Below are positions 8,174-16,234 of a stretch of 26,627 nucleotides of DNA, in pieces (position 1 is the first letter of the stretch; each line of letters opens with the position of its first letter). Source of the stretch: CAYFFV01 sp964342695 (GTDB taxonomy: Bacteria > Acidobacteriota > Vicinamibacteria > Vicinamibacterales > UBA8438). The stretch covers positions 1-26,627 of the forward strand of contig CAYFFV010000024.1 of NCBI GenBank assembly GCA_964342695.1, written 5' to 3'. The notes beneath the pieces are model-generated. The model did no database searches. It saw only the letters and a program-made list of their open reading frames with translations, and was not told where the DNA came from. Both the position numbers and the translations under genes were made by a program.

Positions 8174-9399
8174 TAGGACGATACTTGTCAGGCGAACACA
8201 ATAAAGAAGCTGTAGCTTCAGCGATACAAAATATCGCCAAGAGTCGAAGCGACCCTCGAGAGTATTATTTGGCGGTAGTAGTGCTGGAAGAAATCGCATC
8301 ATCTGATATTGCTGTCGATGACAAGATTAGACAAGGTCTCGAGAGTGCGTTTTCTTCCCCTAAATTCAGTTACAAAATAAATGGTGATGAATTTGTAGAT
8401 GCGTGCAGGCGATATGCTCGTTTGCTTTTTAAATACCAAGATTTTGTAGGTGCATCTAACTTCCTAGGCCTTGCCAGTGATCTAGGTGACAAGGAGCCAG
8501 GTTGGGTGCCGAACTATCAGGCAAAATTGACCTATATTCTGGAAGCTCCACGACACTTTAACGATCCAAGTTACGTTCTTGAGATGCTTGCAAAAGGAGT
8601 CGTTGATGAGCAGGCTCGAGGTCAGTCTATTGCGGTATTTAAAGAATATCTGGTTGCAGCACGAGAATATTTTGATGGAAAAATAGATGACAAATTTAAC
8701 TCATCGACCTATGTTAATTTTGAGCAGGAAGTAAAGACATTCGTAGATTCGTGCGATGAGTTCTCATCCGTCCTAGATTTTGATATTGGATATATAACGA
8801 AAGCCTCGCCGAGTGAGCAGGCACAGGAGGATGATAGAGGAGCACAATCGGACAGAGAAGAACATCAAATCGGAAGAATTGAGGAACTAGAGCAAACCAT
8901 ATTGTCGCTGGAAAGAAATTTAGAGAAACTCCGAGAGGAGAATGTAGAACTAAGGATGCAACTGTCGGGCAGTGTTCCAACCCCCGAGCTAGACCATGAA
9001 CCACGCCAGGGTTTTCCCGCTCGTTTTAAGATACTTGTGATTGGGGTTGGTTCCATAAAATTAAAAGATGTACACGGTATTGCAAAGCAATTTGGTTTGA
9101 CAAAAGATCATATTGAGTGGATCAACGAATTTAAGAGTCGCAAAGTGAATCCAAACAATTTGCAATGGAACTGCCCATATGCCGGCATCTTAGTTGGACC
9201 GACAGCTCATAAGGTGGCTGGTTTAGGGAACAATGTAAGCCTTCTAGAAAAACTCAAATCCGAAGGATACCCTCCAACCGAACCGATACTAACAAAAAGT
9301 GGAGGTTTCAAGATCACTAAAACAGCATTTAACGACGCACTAGAGAATTTGTTAATTAGGATCCAAGCAAATGATCCTGAGCTTCCGGCACTGGTATAG
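8149..9399 (+). CDS. Helical/coiled-coil protein with DUF2325-like C-terminal domain (416 aa)
   Basis: Residues 1-230 are helix-rich with repeat-like spacing, possibly TPR-like. Residues about 239-271 form a clear coiled coil (EELEQTILSLERNLEKLREE). Residues about 292-416 form an alpha/beta domain starting ILVIG and containing 'GILVGPTAHK', which resembles DUF2325 in its strand-start Gly motif and the later His. I am not certain of that call. The coding start overlaps the 602-aa gene by 25 nt, so translation is likely coupled. It is followed by an almost 300-nt space before the SF2 gene, the only sizeable break in this cluster. A role as oligomerising adaptor or sensor is inference. Confidence 0.7.
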   Translation: MEECVGSLIGRYLSGEHNKEAVASAIQNIAKSRSDPREYYLAVVVLEEIASSDIAVDDKIRQGLESAFSSPKFSYKINGDEFVDACRRYARLLFKYQDFVGASNFLGLASDLGDKEPGWVPNYQAKLTYILEAPRHFNDPSYVLEMLAKGVVDEQARGQSIAVFKEYLVAAREYFDGKIDDKFNSSTYVNFEQEVKTFVDSCDEFSSVLDFDIGYITKASPSEQAQEDDRGAQSDREEHQIGRIEELEQTILSLERNLEKLREENVELRMQLSGSVPTPELDHEPRQGFPARFKILVIGVGSIKLKDVHGIAKQFGLTKDHIEWINEFKSRKVNPNNLQWNCPYAGILVGPTAHKVAGLGNNVSLLEKLKSEGYPPTEPILTKSGGFKITKTAFNDALENLLIRIQANDPELPALV

Positions 9400-9695
9400 G
9401 TTGATCGTAACTTCAGTTGTAAAAGATGAAGACTAGATCGATGTTGCCTATAAGGCGACGTGCAACAAAGACGTGGTAAGTCTTGATGCGGACGATGCTT
9501 GGCAGGAATTTGCGATCAAAAATACCAGTTCCGTGGATTCCTTGTACGGGAGCAGGCCAGGCGACTATCGTAAGGGGTATCCATAAGGCTGCGGTTGTTG
9601 CATTGACAATTCGGCAATCGGCAGCAGCGTAAATGCAAACGGTACTGAAACAAAACTTTCATATTCAGTGGATTCAAAAATAGTCTTTACTTGCC
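9400..9695. other. 296-nt spacer inside the helicase cluster, possible gene remnant
   Basis: No complete gene seen. A 49-codon open stretch on the plus strand (9437-9583, stop 9584-9586) reads like real protein (for example DAWQEFAIKNTSS) but has no ATG, so it may be the tail of a decayed gene. An inverted repeat TGTTGC...GCAACA (9442-9467) could form a hairpin. A TTGACA at 9603-9608 lacks a good -10 partner. Confidence 0.4.
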
Positions 9696-12600
9696 ATGTC
9701 ATCTCAACTAAAACCAGGTACGCAAGTAACTCTCCGTGATGATCCAAGCCGGACAGGGGTCTTGACCGGCAAGTTTGAGAGAATTGGAGAGCATGAACAC
9801 TATCAGGTATTTTTCGGTGGAAGTCGACCACTTGAGTTCCATCCCACTTATGAATTGGTAACAGAAGAAGAAGATTCTGCAGATGTATTTTCTAGACTTC
9901 GAGAAGAGCGTTACGGGAAACCTATCGATCTTCGTCGTACATTAACTCATATTCAGTTAAACGGCCGATTGTCCGATGTTGTATACAGTATGGATACGAC
10001 TGATACCCAGTTTCTGCCCTACCAATTCAAGCCCGTCTTATCTTTTTTAGAGTCTCCGTCACGAGGATTGTTAATAGCAGATGAAGTGGGGTTAGGCAAG
10101 ACGATCGAGGCAGGACTAATCTGGACTGAATTACGCGCTCGATTTGACACACGCCGATTGTTAATTGTTTGCCCAGCTATGTTGCAGGAAAAATGGAAAC
10201 TCGAGCTGTATAGTCGTTTTGGTGTCGAAGCAGACATCGTCGGCCCATCTGAACTCTTAAAAGAATTAGAAAAGGGTAAATTTGAAATCCCTCCAGGGCG
10301 GGGTCTGATCGCAAGTATTCAGGGTATTAGACCTCCACGAAACTCTGTCACTCTGGAAGGAGGTGTTGGTCGATCAGCAAGACAGCGGCTTGCGGAGTAT
10401 CTAGAAAACAAAACAGATGACGAGCCTATTATTGATCTTACTATCATAGATGAGGCTCATTACTGTCGAAATCCAGAAACAAGTAGTGCGTACTTAGGAC
10501 AACTGCTGCGAGATGTAAGTGATCATCTTGTTCTACTGTCTGCGACACCGATCAATTTGCGAGAAGATGATTTATTCCATCTGCTTAATCTAGTTGATCC
10601 CGAGTCGTTTACCAGGCTAAGTGACTTTCCGCGCGTCCTAGAGGCAAACGAACCGCTACAACAAGCCAGACTACTTTGCTTAGATGAAAGTACTGATGCA
10701 TCACAAATATTGGAATTACTAATCCAGGCCCAGTCGTTTGAGCTTTTGAGCAATAGCCAACAACTCAAGGGTCTCGTGAGTAGTGGGATAACCCCCGAGG
10801 TTTTAGAGTCTCGTGCGGGTAGAGTGCGGATAGCTGATCAGATTGAGCGAGTAAATTTGCTGAAACACGCCGTAACCCGGACCAGGAAGGTCGAAGTTGA
10901 GAATAATAAGGTCATAAGAAATCCTTACACCGAATTTGTTGAGTTAACTGCTGCCGAAAAGGAATTTTATGACGGAGTAACAAACGCCATCCGCGGATTT
11001 TCTGCCCAAAGGGAGATGTTTGTTGGGTTTTTATTGGCTATGCCACAAAGACAGGTCTCCAGTTGTATGTACGCTGCGGCTAAAGCCTGGAATAGGCGAG
11101 TTCTTCACCGAGATTCTGATGTAGAAATATCAGATGAGATGGTATTTGAGCAATTTGGTGCTGAGGTAGGTGATGAAGATGATGCGCCGTTGTTAAATTA
11201 TCTAATTAAAGAAATTCTCCCTTCTATCGATTTAAACGAATTACGACAGAACGATAGTAAGTACAACAGGCTTCAGTCCATATTAGTTAATTTTCTTAAA
11301 GAGAATCCTACGGAAAAAATTGTTATCTTTTCTTTTTTTCGCGGGACATTAGATTATTTGTCAAAGAGGTTGGCGGAAGATGGAATTCGGAGCCAGGTTC
11401 TTAAAGGCGGTATGGCAATCAATAAGCAACAGGTAATTGATCAGTTTAAAAGCGACGACGACATCTCTGTTTTGTTGTCCTCAGAAGTCGCAAGCGAGGG
11501 TGTCGACCTTCAGTTTTGTAGTGTCTTGGTGAATTATGATCTTCCTTGGAACCCGATGAAGGTGGAGCAGCGAATAGGGAGATTGGACCGAATCGGGCAG
11601 AGTGCAGAAAAGATCATAATCTGGAATCTTTGTTATCAGGATACGATCGACGAACGAATATATACGAGACTACTTCACCGACTGAATATTTTCGAACAAG
11701 CTCTTGGTGGACTAGATGCAATTCTGGGCGAACAAATTACCCAGCTAACCAATCAATTGCTAAGTAGACGACTGACCCCTAAAGAAGAAGAAGTTCAAAT
11801 AGAAAATACAGCTAAAGCTATTGAGCATCAGCGACTCACACAGCAACAGTTAGAAGAAAATGCTGCTCAACTTATCGCTCATGGAGGCTACATCATGGGG
11901 CGAATAAAAGCGGCCCATACTGAGAAAAAGACAATCACTAAAGAAGATCTATTCGTCTACGTTAATGATTATATACAGGGTGAGTCTAGGGGTTCAAAGT
12001 TTGAGCAATTAAATTCAGAACAGCTGTTATGTGATATCCAACTAGAGCCGGGCCTTGCGGCCTCTCTTGATCATATTGTGCAAAGAGACAAGCTGTTCGG
12101 AAAGACAAGGCTCAATTCAGGCGAGAAGGTACGCTGTCTATTTTCAAACAAGGTTTATAATTTGGGCTCGAAGTACGAAGTTATCAATCAACATCATCCA
12201 TTGATTCGCTTCATCTCAAAAGAAATGGATACTGATGTTGCCTATATTGGGCTGGTGGCTATACGGTTAGAGCAACGCTATACAGAGTTGCAACCTGGCT
12301 ATTACGCATTTTCAGGAGATTTATGGAAATTCTCCGGTCTGAAAGATGAAGAAGAGCTTCAATTTCGACTAGTTGGTATTGACGATATAGCATCTGAGGT
12401 TGATAGCAGCGTTGGTCTAACGACTATTAATGCAGCGCGTTTATATGGAGAACAGTGGTTAGAGGTATCCAATGACCTGCAAGGAGTGGACATAGAGCCT
12501 GGTATAAAGGAGACGATTCAGATTTTGCAGAATGATTATGAGATTCAAAGACAACAAAAGATGATCGAGAATTCGGATCGAGTTGGTTTCCAAATTGCAT

Positions 12601-12818
12601 CTCTAGACCGTCATTTCAACCGGCAAATTACAAAATTACAGGAGACGCTGGATCAGCATTTGTTAAAGAATCAAACTAGAATGATAGCTCCTACGGAAGG
12701 CCGTATTAGAAAAGTTACTGAGAGAGTTGAGGTGCAGCGGGCAAAATTTAGGTCTCAGATAGATTCTTTCAGACCATCAAAAGAGGACGTAGTAAGTGGA
12801 GTGTTAAACGTTCACTGA
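9696..12818 (+). CDS. RapA/SNF2-type SF2 helicase-like ATPase (1040 aa)
   Basis: Predicted double-stranded DNA translocase. Residues about 1-60 look like a small SH3/Tudor-like fold, as in RapA. The SF2 core follows: motif I DEVGLGKT (129-136), motif II DEAH (252-255), motif III LLSATP, then the C-terminal RecA lobe with 'IVIFSFF', motif V SEGVDLQ near residue 600 and motif VI QRIGRLDRIGQ near 625-635. The last 390 residues are helical with coiled-coil stretches near the end, and I see no nuclease motif there. No clear ribosome site precedes the ATG. The actin/Hsp70-like gene begins 11 nt after its stop. DrmD of DISARM is also SNF2-like, but the other DISARM proteins are absent. Confidence 0.9.
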   Translation: MSSQLKPGTQVTLRDDPSRTGVLTGKFERIGEHEHYQVFFGGSRPLEFHPTYELVTEEEDSADVFSRLREERYGKPIDLRRTLTHIQLNGRLSDVVYSMDTTDTQFLPYQFKPVLSFLESPSRGLLIADEVGLGKTIEAGLIWTELRARFDTRRLLIVCPAMLQEKWKLELYSRFGVEADIVGPSELLKELEKGKFEIPPGRGLIASIQGIRPPRNSVTLEGGVGRSARQRLAEYLENKTDDEPIIDLTIIDEAHYCRNPETSSAYLGQLLRDVSDHLVLLSATPINLREDDLFHLLNLVDPESFTRLSDFPRVLEANEPLQQARLLCLDESTDASQILELLIQAQSFELLSNSQQLKGLVSSGITPEVLESRAGRVRIADQIERVNLLKHAVTRTRKVEVENNKVIRNPYTEFVELTAAEKEFYDGVTNAIRGFSAQREMFVGFLLAMPQRQVSSCMYAAAKAWNRRVLHRDSDVEISDEMVFEQFGAEVGDEDDAPLLNYLIKEILPSIDLNELRQNDSKYNRLQSILVNFLKENPTEKIVIFSFFRGTLDYLSKRLAEDGIRSQVLKGGMAINKQQVIDQFKSDDDISVLLSSEVASEGVDLQFCSVLVNYDLPWNPMKVEQRIGRLDRIGQSAEKIIIWNLCYQDTIDERIYTRLLHRLNIFEQALGGLDAILGEQITQLTNQLLSRRLTPKEEEVQIENTAKAIEHQRLTQQQLEENAAQLIAHGGYIMGRIKAAHTEKKTITKEDLFVYVNDYIQGESRGSKFEQLNSEQLLCDIQLEPGLAASLDHIVQRDKLFGKTRLNSGEKVRCLFSNKVYNLGSKYEVINQHHPLIRFISKEMDTDVAYIGLVAIRLEQRYTELQPGYYAFSGDLWKFSGLKDEEELQFRLVGIDDIASEVDSSVGLTTINAARLYGEQWLEVSNDLQGVDIEPGIKETIQILQNDYEIQRQQKMIENSDRVGFQIASLDRHFNRQITKLQETLDQHLLKNQTRMIAPTEGRIRKVTERVEVQRAKFRSQIDSFRPSKEDVVSGVLNVH

Positions 12819-12829
12819 TTGTTATTACG

Positions 12830-14422
12830 ATGGACTATAAATCAGCACTACGGCTTCTCAAAGAAAAGTTTCGCGGGCACCATGTAAAACGTGATCCAGA
12901 AAATAATGACCAATGGGGTGTGTTTCCCGATAAGGGTAGGGGCGGTGTCAGCGCCGATGCTGATTCACTGTCATCGGCTGCCTCAAAGTTTCAAAGGAAA
13001 GAAAGCCTATCGAGTGCAGTTACAAATGAACCTTCGGAGTCAGTATTCCGTGAAACAGCGGTAACACCGGGACAAGGTAGTACCGAACAACCAGTTAATC
13101 GGAAGATTCAAAGGCTTATAGTCGGACTCGATTTTGGTACGGCATTTTCAAAGGTAATTGTTTCATCTGGTCAGGTGAACCATGTTGTTCAACTCCGAAA
13201 CATTGGTTCATATCCTGACGATTATCTACTCCCAACTACGCTCTGGGTTACGTCCGAAGGAGACTATTCGATTAGCCCTATTGCAGGTGCGGAAGTGTAC
13301 CGAGACCTAAAGTCGAGAATTTTTGTCGATGATGTAGACGAAGAGGCATATCTACGAATAGTAGCGTATTTAACCTTATTGTTACGGAAAGTCCGGAGAT
13401 GGATTCAGGAAGAAAAGCATCAGCTGTATGGACGTAGTCGTCTCGATTGGTATATCAATGTCGGCCTGCCAACAAGAATCCACCAACACAATAAACTCGA
13501 AGACAAATATAAATCACTTGTCACTTCTGCTTGGCTATTGGCGGCAAGTAGTAGACCCATAAATCGAAATAATGTTATCCATGTTTTAGAGCAAAGCAGC
13601 ATTGAAAACGGTAAGTCAGATGAAGATAAAGTTTTAGCCAACAAAGTTCGAGCCTTTCCCGAATTCGTCGCGCAGGTAACTGGATATGTCCGAGGTCCTC
13701 GAAGGCGCCGGGGCCTACATGTACTTACAGATATTGGTGCGGGTACCGTTGATTCGACTGTTTTTAACGTGCATCAGAGAGAGTATGAAGACAAATACCC
13801 TATTTTCTCGGGAGATGTTACTTACAGTGGGGTGGAAGTCTTGGTCGACACGAGACTATCGGCTGGAACATATAAGGGTTCATGGAAACCTGATTTGGAC
13901 TACCCGATTCCAGTGCGCCAAGATTTTGCTCAAAAAATGCAAATACCGATTTCAGATTTGGAGGGTGCAGAGAAGAATTTAAGGGCGAAAGTTTATAAGC
14001 AACTAGCGTCAGGAATTAGTGAAGTCAAAACTAGTTTTGCGCCGATGCAGGAAGAGTGGACCACTGGAGTGCCATTGTTTATTACCGGTGGTGGGTCTTT
14101 CATAGAATTCTATAATGAGGTGGTGGCGGGCCTATGTGAGAATTGGCGAAGGCAAGGTGTTAATTTACAGATTGAACAGCTACCTTCACCCGAAAACCTG
14201 GACGCCCCAAGTTTGAATCCTCGATCTTTCCATAGGCTGTCTGTCGCATATGGGTTGTCATTTAGTTCTCTTGATATTGGTGAGGTTATGCAGGCACCGC
14301 GTTTCAGCCAACAAGAGGGCGATTTATCTACGGCAACGCGAAAGTGCCCAGTTTGTAACGGTACGGGTGGAGCAACACTGATGGGTTGTTTGACTTGTGG
14401 TGGAAGTGGGTTCATTCACTGA
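12830..14422 (+). CDS. Actin/Hsp70-fold ATPase with C-terminal DnaJ-like cysteine motif (530 aa)
   Basis: The N-terminal 90 residues are polar and low in structure. The nucleotide-binding signature of the Hsp70/actin/ParM fold follows: phosphate-1 GLDFGTAFSK (Asp101), phosphate-2 DIGAGTVD (Asp301) and adenosine motif GGGS (420-423). At the C-terminus are two CxxCxGxG units, CPVCNGTG (Cys506, Cys509) and CLTCGGSG (Cys520, Cys523), as in the zinc-binding region of DnaJ; together they could bind one zinc. No Hsp70 substrate-binding domain is present. It follows the SF2 gene by 11 nt. The annotated end may be wrong: the -1 frame continues in protein-like sequence to 14481 (see findings). Likely a chaperone-like or filament-forming partner of the SF2 ATPase; this is inference. 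Confidence 0.85.
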   Translation: MDYKSALRLLKEKFRGHHVKRDPENNDQWGVFPDKGRGGVSADADSLSSAASKFQRKESLSSAVTNEPSESVFRETAVTPGQGSTEQPVNRKIQRLIVGLDFGTAFSKVIVSSGQVNHVVQLRNIGSYPDDYLLPTTLWVTSEGDYSISPIAGAEVYRDLKSRIFVDDVDEEAYLRIVAYLTLLLRKVRRWIQEEKHQLYGRSRLDWYINVGLPTRIHQHNKLEDKYKSLVTSAWLLAASSRPINRNNVIHVLEQSSIENGKSDEDKVLANKVRAFPEFVAQVTGYVRGPRRRRGLHVLTDIGAGTVDSTVFNVHQREYEDKYPIFSGDVTYSGVEVLVDTRLSAGTYKGSWKPDLDYPIPVRQDFAQKMQIPISDLEGAEKNLRAKVYKQLASGISEVKTSFAPMQEEWTTGVPLFITGGGSFIEFYNEVVAGLCENWRRQGVNLQIEQLPSPENLDAPSLNPRSFHRLSVAYGLSFSSLDIGEVMQAPRFSQQEGDLSTATRKCPVCNGTGGATLMGCLTCGGSGFIH

Positions 14423-14537
14423 ATGACGAAGAGATTACTAAAGCTCTGACAAGTCAGGGCATTGATCCGCCTGAAGACTGAATACAGCATCAATAATTAG
14501 TGATCGCGATACATCCGTGCTATTGACTGAAAATGAG

Positions 14538-14553
14538 TAGCATGGAAATGCTA
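14538..14553. terminator. Short hairpin between convergent genes
   Basis: TAGCAT-GGAA-ATGCTA is a perfect 6-bp stem with a GNRA-type loop, lying between the Hsp70-like gene and the converging Vsr gene. The stem is short, and only a weak T-containing tract (GTTCTT) follows, so terminator function is tentative. Confidence 0.3.
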
Positions 14554-14601
14554 GTTCTTGGTGTAGAAACGGCAAACAAGGAAGGCAAATTATGTATAGT
14601 T

Positions 14602-15021
14602 TTAGCTCGAAAGATTCCGGCGCATTCGGGCAGTCACACGCCTTTGGAGTTTGACCGGAGTTTTTGTCTGGCACTCCCAGACTATAAGGACTTTCCAGCC
14701 CTGTTTTCTTAAATTTCGTTGGTGACGCCTATCGCGCCTGACGTTTCCTTCCAGCTTCTTCGTCCAGTAGTCCTGCCTTGATTTGGGAACATTTGAGAAC
14801 CGGCATCCGCTGTGCTGATGCCAGAAGCAGCCGTGAACAAAAATAACCGTCCTGTATTTCGGCAGAACTATATCCGGACGTCCGGGAAGATCTCGACGGT
14901 GAAGCCGGAACCGGTAGCCCATGCGGTGGAGCAGGGATCGGACCGCCAGTTCAGGTTTGGTATCCTTTGCCCGGATACGGGACATGTTCCAGCTTCGACG
15001 CTCTTGCGACAGATGGTCCAT
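14602..15021 (-). CDS. vsr: Vsr very-short-patch-repair endonuclease
   Basis: A 139-residue strand-specific nickase that starts repair of T:G mismatches arising when 5-methylcytosine deaminates. The family pattern is complete: RSWNMSRIRAKDTKPE at the N-terminus, the active-site Asp in LPGRPDIVLP, the HGCFWHQH block with catalytic and zinc-binding histidines, the zinc-region Cys in SGC, and 'LRKQGWKVLIVWEC' near the end. It is the distal gene of a minus-strand operon with a C5 methyltransferase and an NgoFVII-type endonuclease, the usual company of Vsr. It has no good ribosome site, and its start lies inside an upstream small reading frame, suggesting coupled translation. Confidence 0.93.
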   Translation of the reverse strand: MDHLSQERRSWNMSRIRAKDTKPELAVRSLLHRMGYRFRLHRRDLPGRPDIVLPKYRTVIFVHGCFWHQHSGCRFSNVPKSRQDYWTKKLEGNVRRDRRHQRNLRKQGWKVLIVWECQTKTPVKLQRRVTARMRRNLSS

Positions 15022-15193
15022 CTTTTAATATCCGAAAAATAGTTTTGTCATCAAATGTGACTGGCAGGTTCGCACCGTTCTTACTTCGGCCTAAGATTAT
15101 TGTGTGAACCCCTGCTAATCGAGTGGTACTCGTGCTGCAGGCTGGCTTAGACGTCTTGTCAATTCCCGCCAGAAAGGCTGTAAAGTAACTCAT
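14951..15193 (-). CDS. Small coupled reading frame between endonuclease and Vsr genes (80 aa)
   Basis: Unrecognised. Its ATG overlaps the endonuclease stop as ATGA (15190-15193), a classic termination-reinitiation arrangement, and it runs 71 nt into the Vsr gene in another frame. The product is short and has no clear motif. It may be a real small protein or only a device that carries ribosomes on to the poorly initiated Vsr start. Confidence 0.4.
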   Translation of the reverse strand: MSYFTAFLAGIDKTSKPACSTSTTRLAGVHTIILGRSKNGANLPVTFDDKTIFRILKDGPSVARASKLEHVPYPGKGYQT

Positions 15194-16215
15194 GGCTTAA
15201 AACTGAGGAACCATAGATCCCGGTCATCCGTACTGCAAAGGGATATATGGCTGCGGCCGTAGCCTGTCAGGTGCGACTTTGTTACGACATCGCCGATGTT
15301 CAGCTTGCCTGCCTCCTCCATCCGCCCTTTAATCCAGGTGCCGAGAATCTCAAGATTGTCTTCAGATCGTAAATTTTTCGCATGGTCGCCTGAAGTTTTG
15401 CACCGGAACTTCCATCCGTCATCAGTAATAACATCAAAAGCCCGTTTCCTCGGATACCCTGTCAGGCTGGTGATTGAGCTGGATACTATGACTTCGATTT
15501 CATACCAGGGCCGGGGTCGCACTAGTCCGGTTCTCTTAGATTGCCTTCCCTTGCCGTGATAGACGTTCATATTGCTCTTCGGTTTGCACTTTAAAGGTAG
15601 CCGGTATTCCGTCTGGATCCGGTTCTGTACGTTAATTACTTCTTCCTGAAAAACAACAGTTGTGTTGGGGAGTTCCGCCATCAGGTTTGACGGTTTGAAC
15701 TTTGTCGGCTCCCAGTCTAGAAAATCCTCTGTGACCTTGGAGCGGACATCGTCATGCAGCATTTCCAGCTCTGCCAGCAGCTCCTCCTCCTCGACTTCAA
15801 TATCGAGTTCAAAGACTTGTCTCGATTGGTCCAGGCCGCTCAGATTTGAAGAGCCCAGCAGGGCGGCCTGGGGTCGGTTTGCGCGCCTGAAGATATAGAG
15901 CTTCCCGTGGAAGGGAAAAGCCGTGCAGATAGCGACAGTGCCGCTATTGCTGTTCTTCAGGAGTTCGGCGATTTCCTTTACCAGATCGTACTGGGCGCGG
16001 GAGAACCGGCCGAAAGCGTGCATGCCTATTGTGAGTACTATAGTTGGCAGAGATCCACTCTCAATGTTTGCTTTCACGAACAAAAGAGATTTGGTGGAAA
16101 CATAACCGGTCAACACACAGATCTCGTCGGCGCCGTTCGCAAGCTCTCCGAATCTTGTAAAGAAATCCTGATGCGCGTGCCTTACGGGCGGGATTTTCGA
16201 TGAAAGGAGTTTCAA
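15190..16215 (-). CDS. NgoFVII-type PLD-fold restriction endonuclease (341 aa)
   Basis: Type II restriction enzyme of the phospholipase D nuclease class, which cuts DNA without a divalent metal in well-studied relatives such as BfiI. Residues 1-170 hold the PLD half-site: His103 and Lys105 in FHGKLY, then GSSNLS (121-126). One HxK motif per chain implies a dimer. The C-terminal half (about 230-341) resembles the B3-like DNA-binding domain of NgoFVII-family enzymes ('RPWYEIEVIVSSS', 'GTWIKGRME', 'GDVVTKSHL'). The start is a TTG (16213-16215), 19 nt after the methyltransferase stop, with only a weak GGA upstream. Low-level initiation would suit a toxic nuclease. NgoFVII itself recognises GCSGC; the specificity here is not shown by the sequence. 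Confidence 0.85.
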   Translation of the reverse strand: MKLLSSKIPPVRHAHQDFFTRFGELANGADEICVLTGYVSTKSLLFVKANIESGSLPTIVLTIGMHAFGRFSRAQYDLVKEIAELLKNSNSGTVAICTAFPFHGKLYIFRRANRPQAALLGSSNLSGLDQSRQVFELDIEVEEEELLAELEMLHDDVRSKVTEDFLDWEPTKFKPSNLMAELPNTTVVFQEEVINVQNRIQTEYRLPLKCKPKSNMNVYHGKGRQSKRTGLVRPRPWYEIEVIVSSSITSLTGYPRKRAFDVITDDGWKFRCKTSGDHAKNLRSEDNLEILGTWIKGRMEEAGKLNIGDVVTKSHLTGYGRSHISLCSTDDRDLWFLSFKP

Positions 16216-16234
16216 AGGAATTCCAAGTGAGATT

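Noticed and set aside
14443..14460. GCTCTGAC-AA-GTCAGGGC hairpin as terminator of the Hsp70-like gene
   Set aside because: The loop is too short, no T-tract follows, and it lies inside the possible extended C-terminal reading frame.
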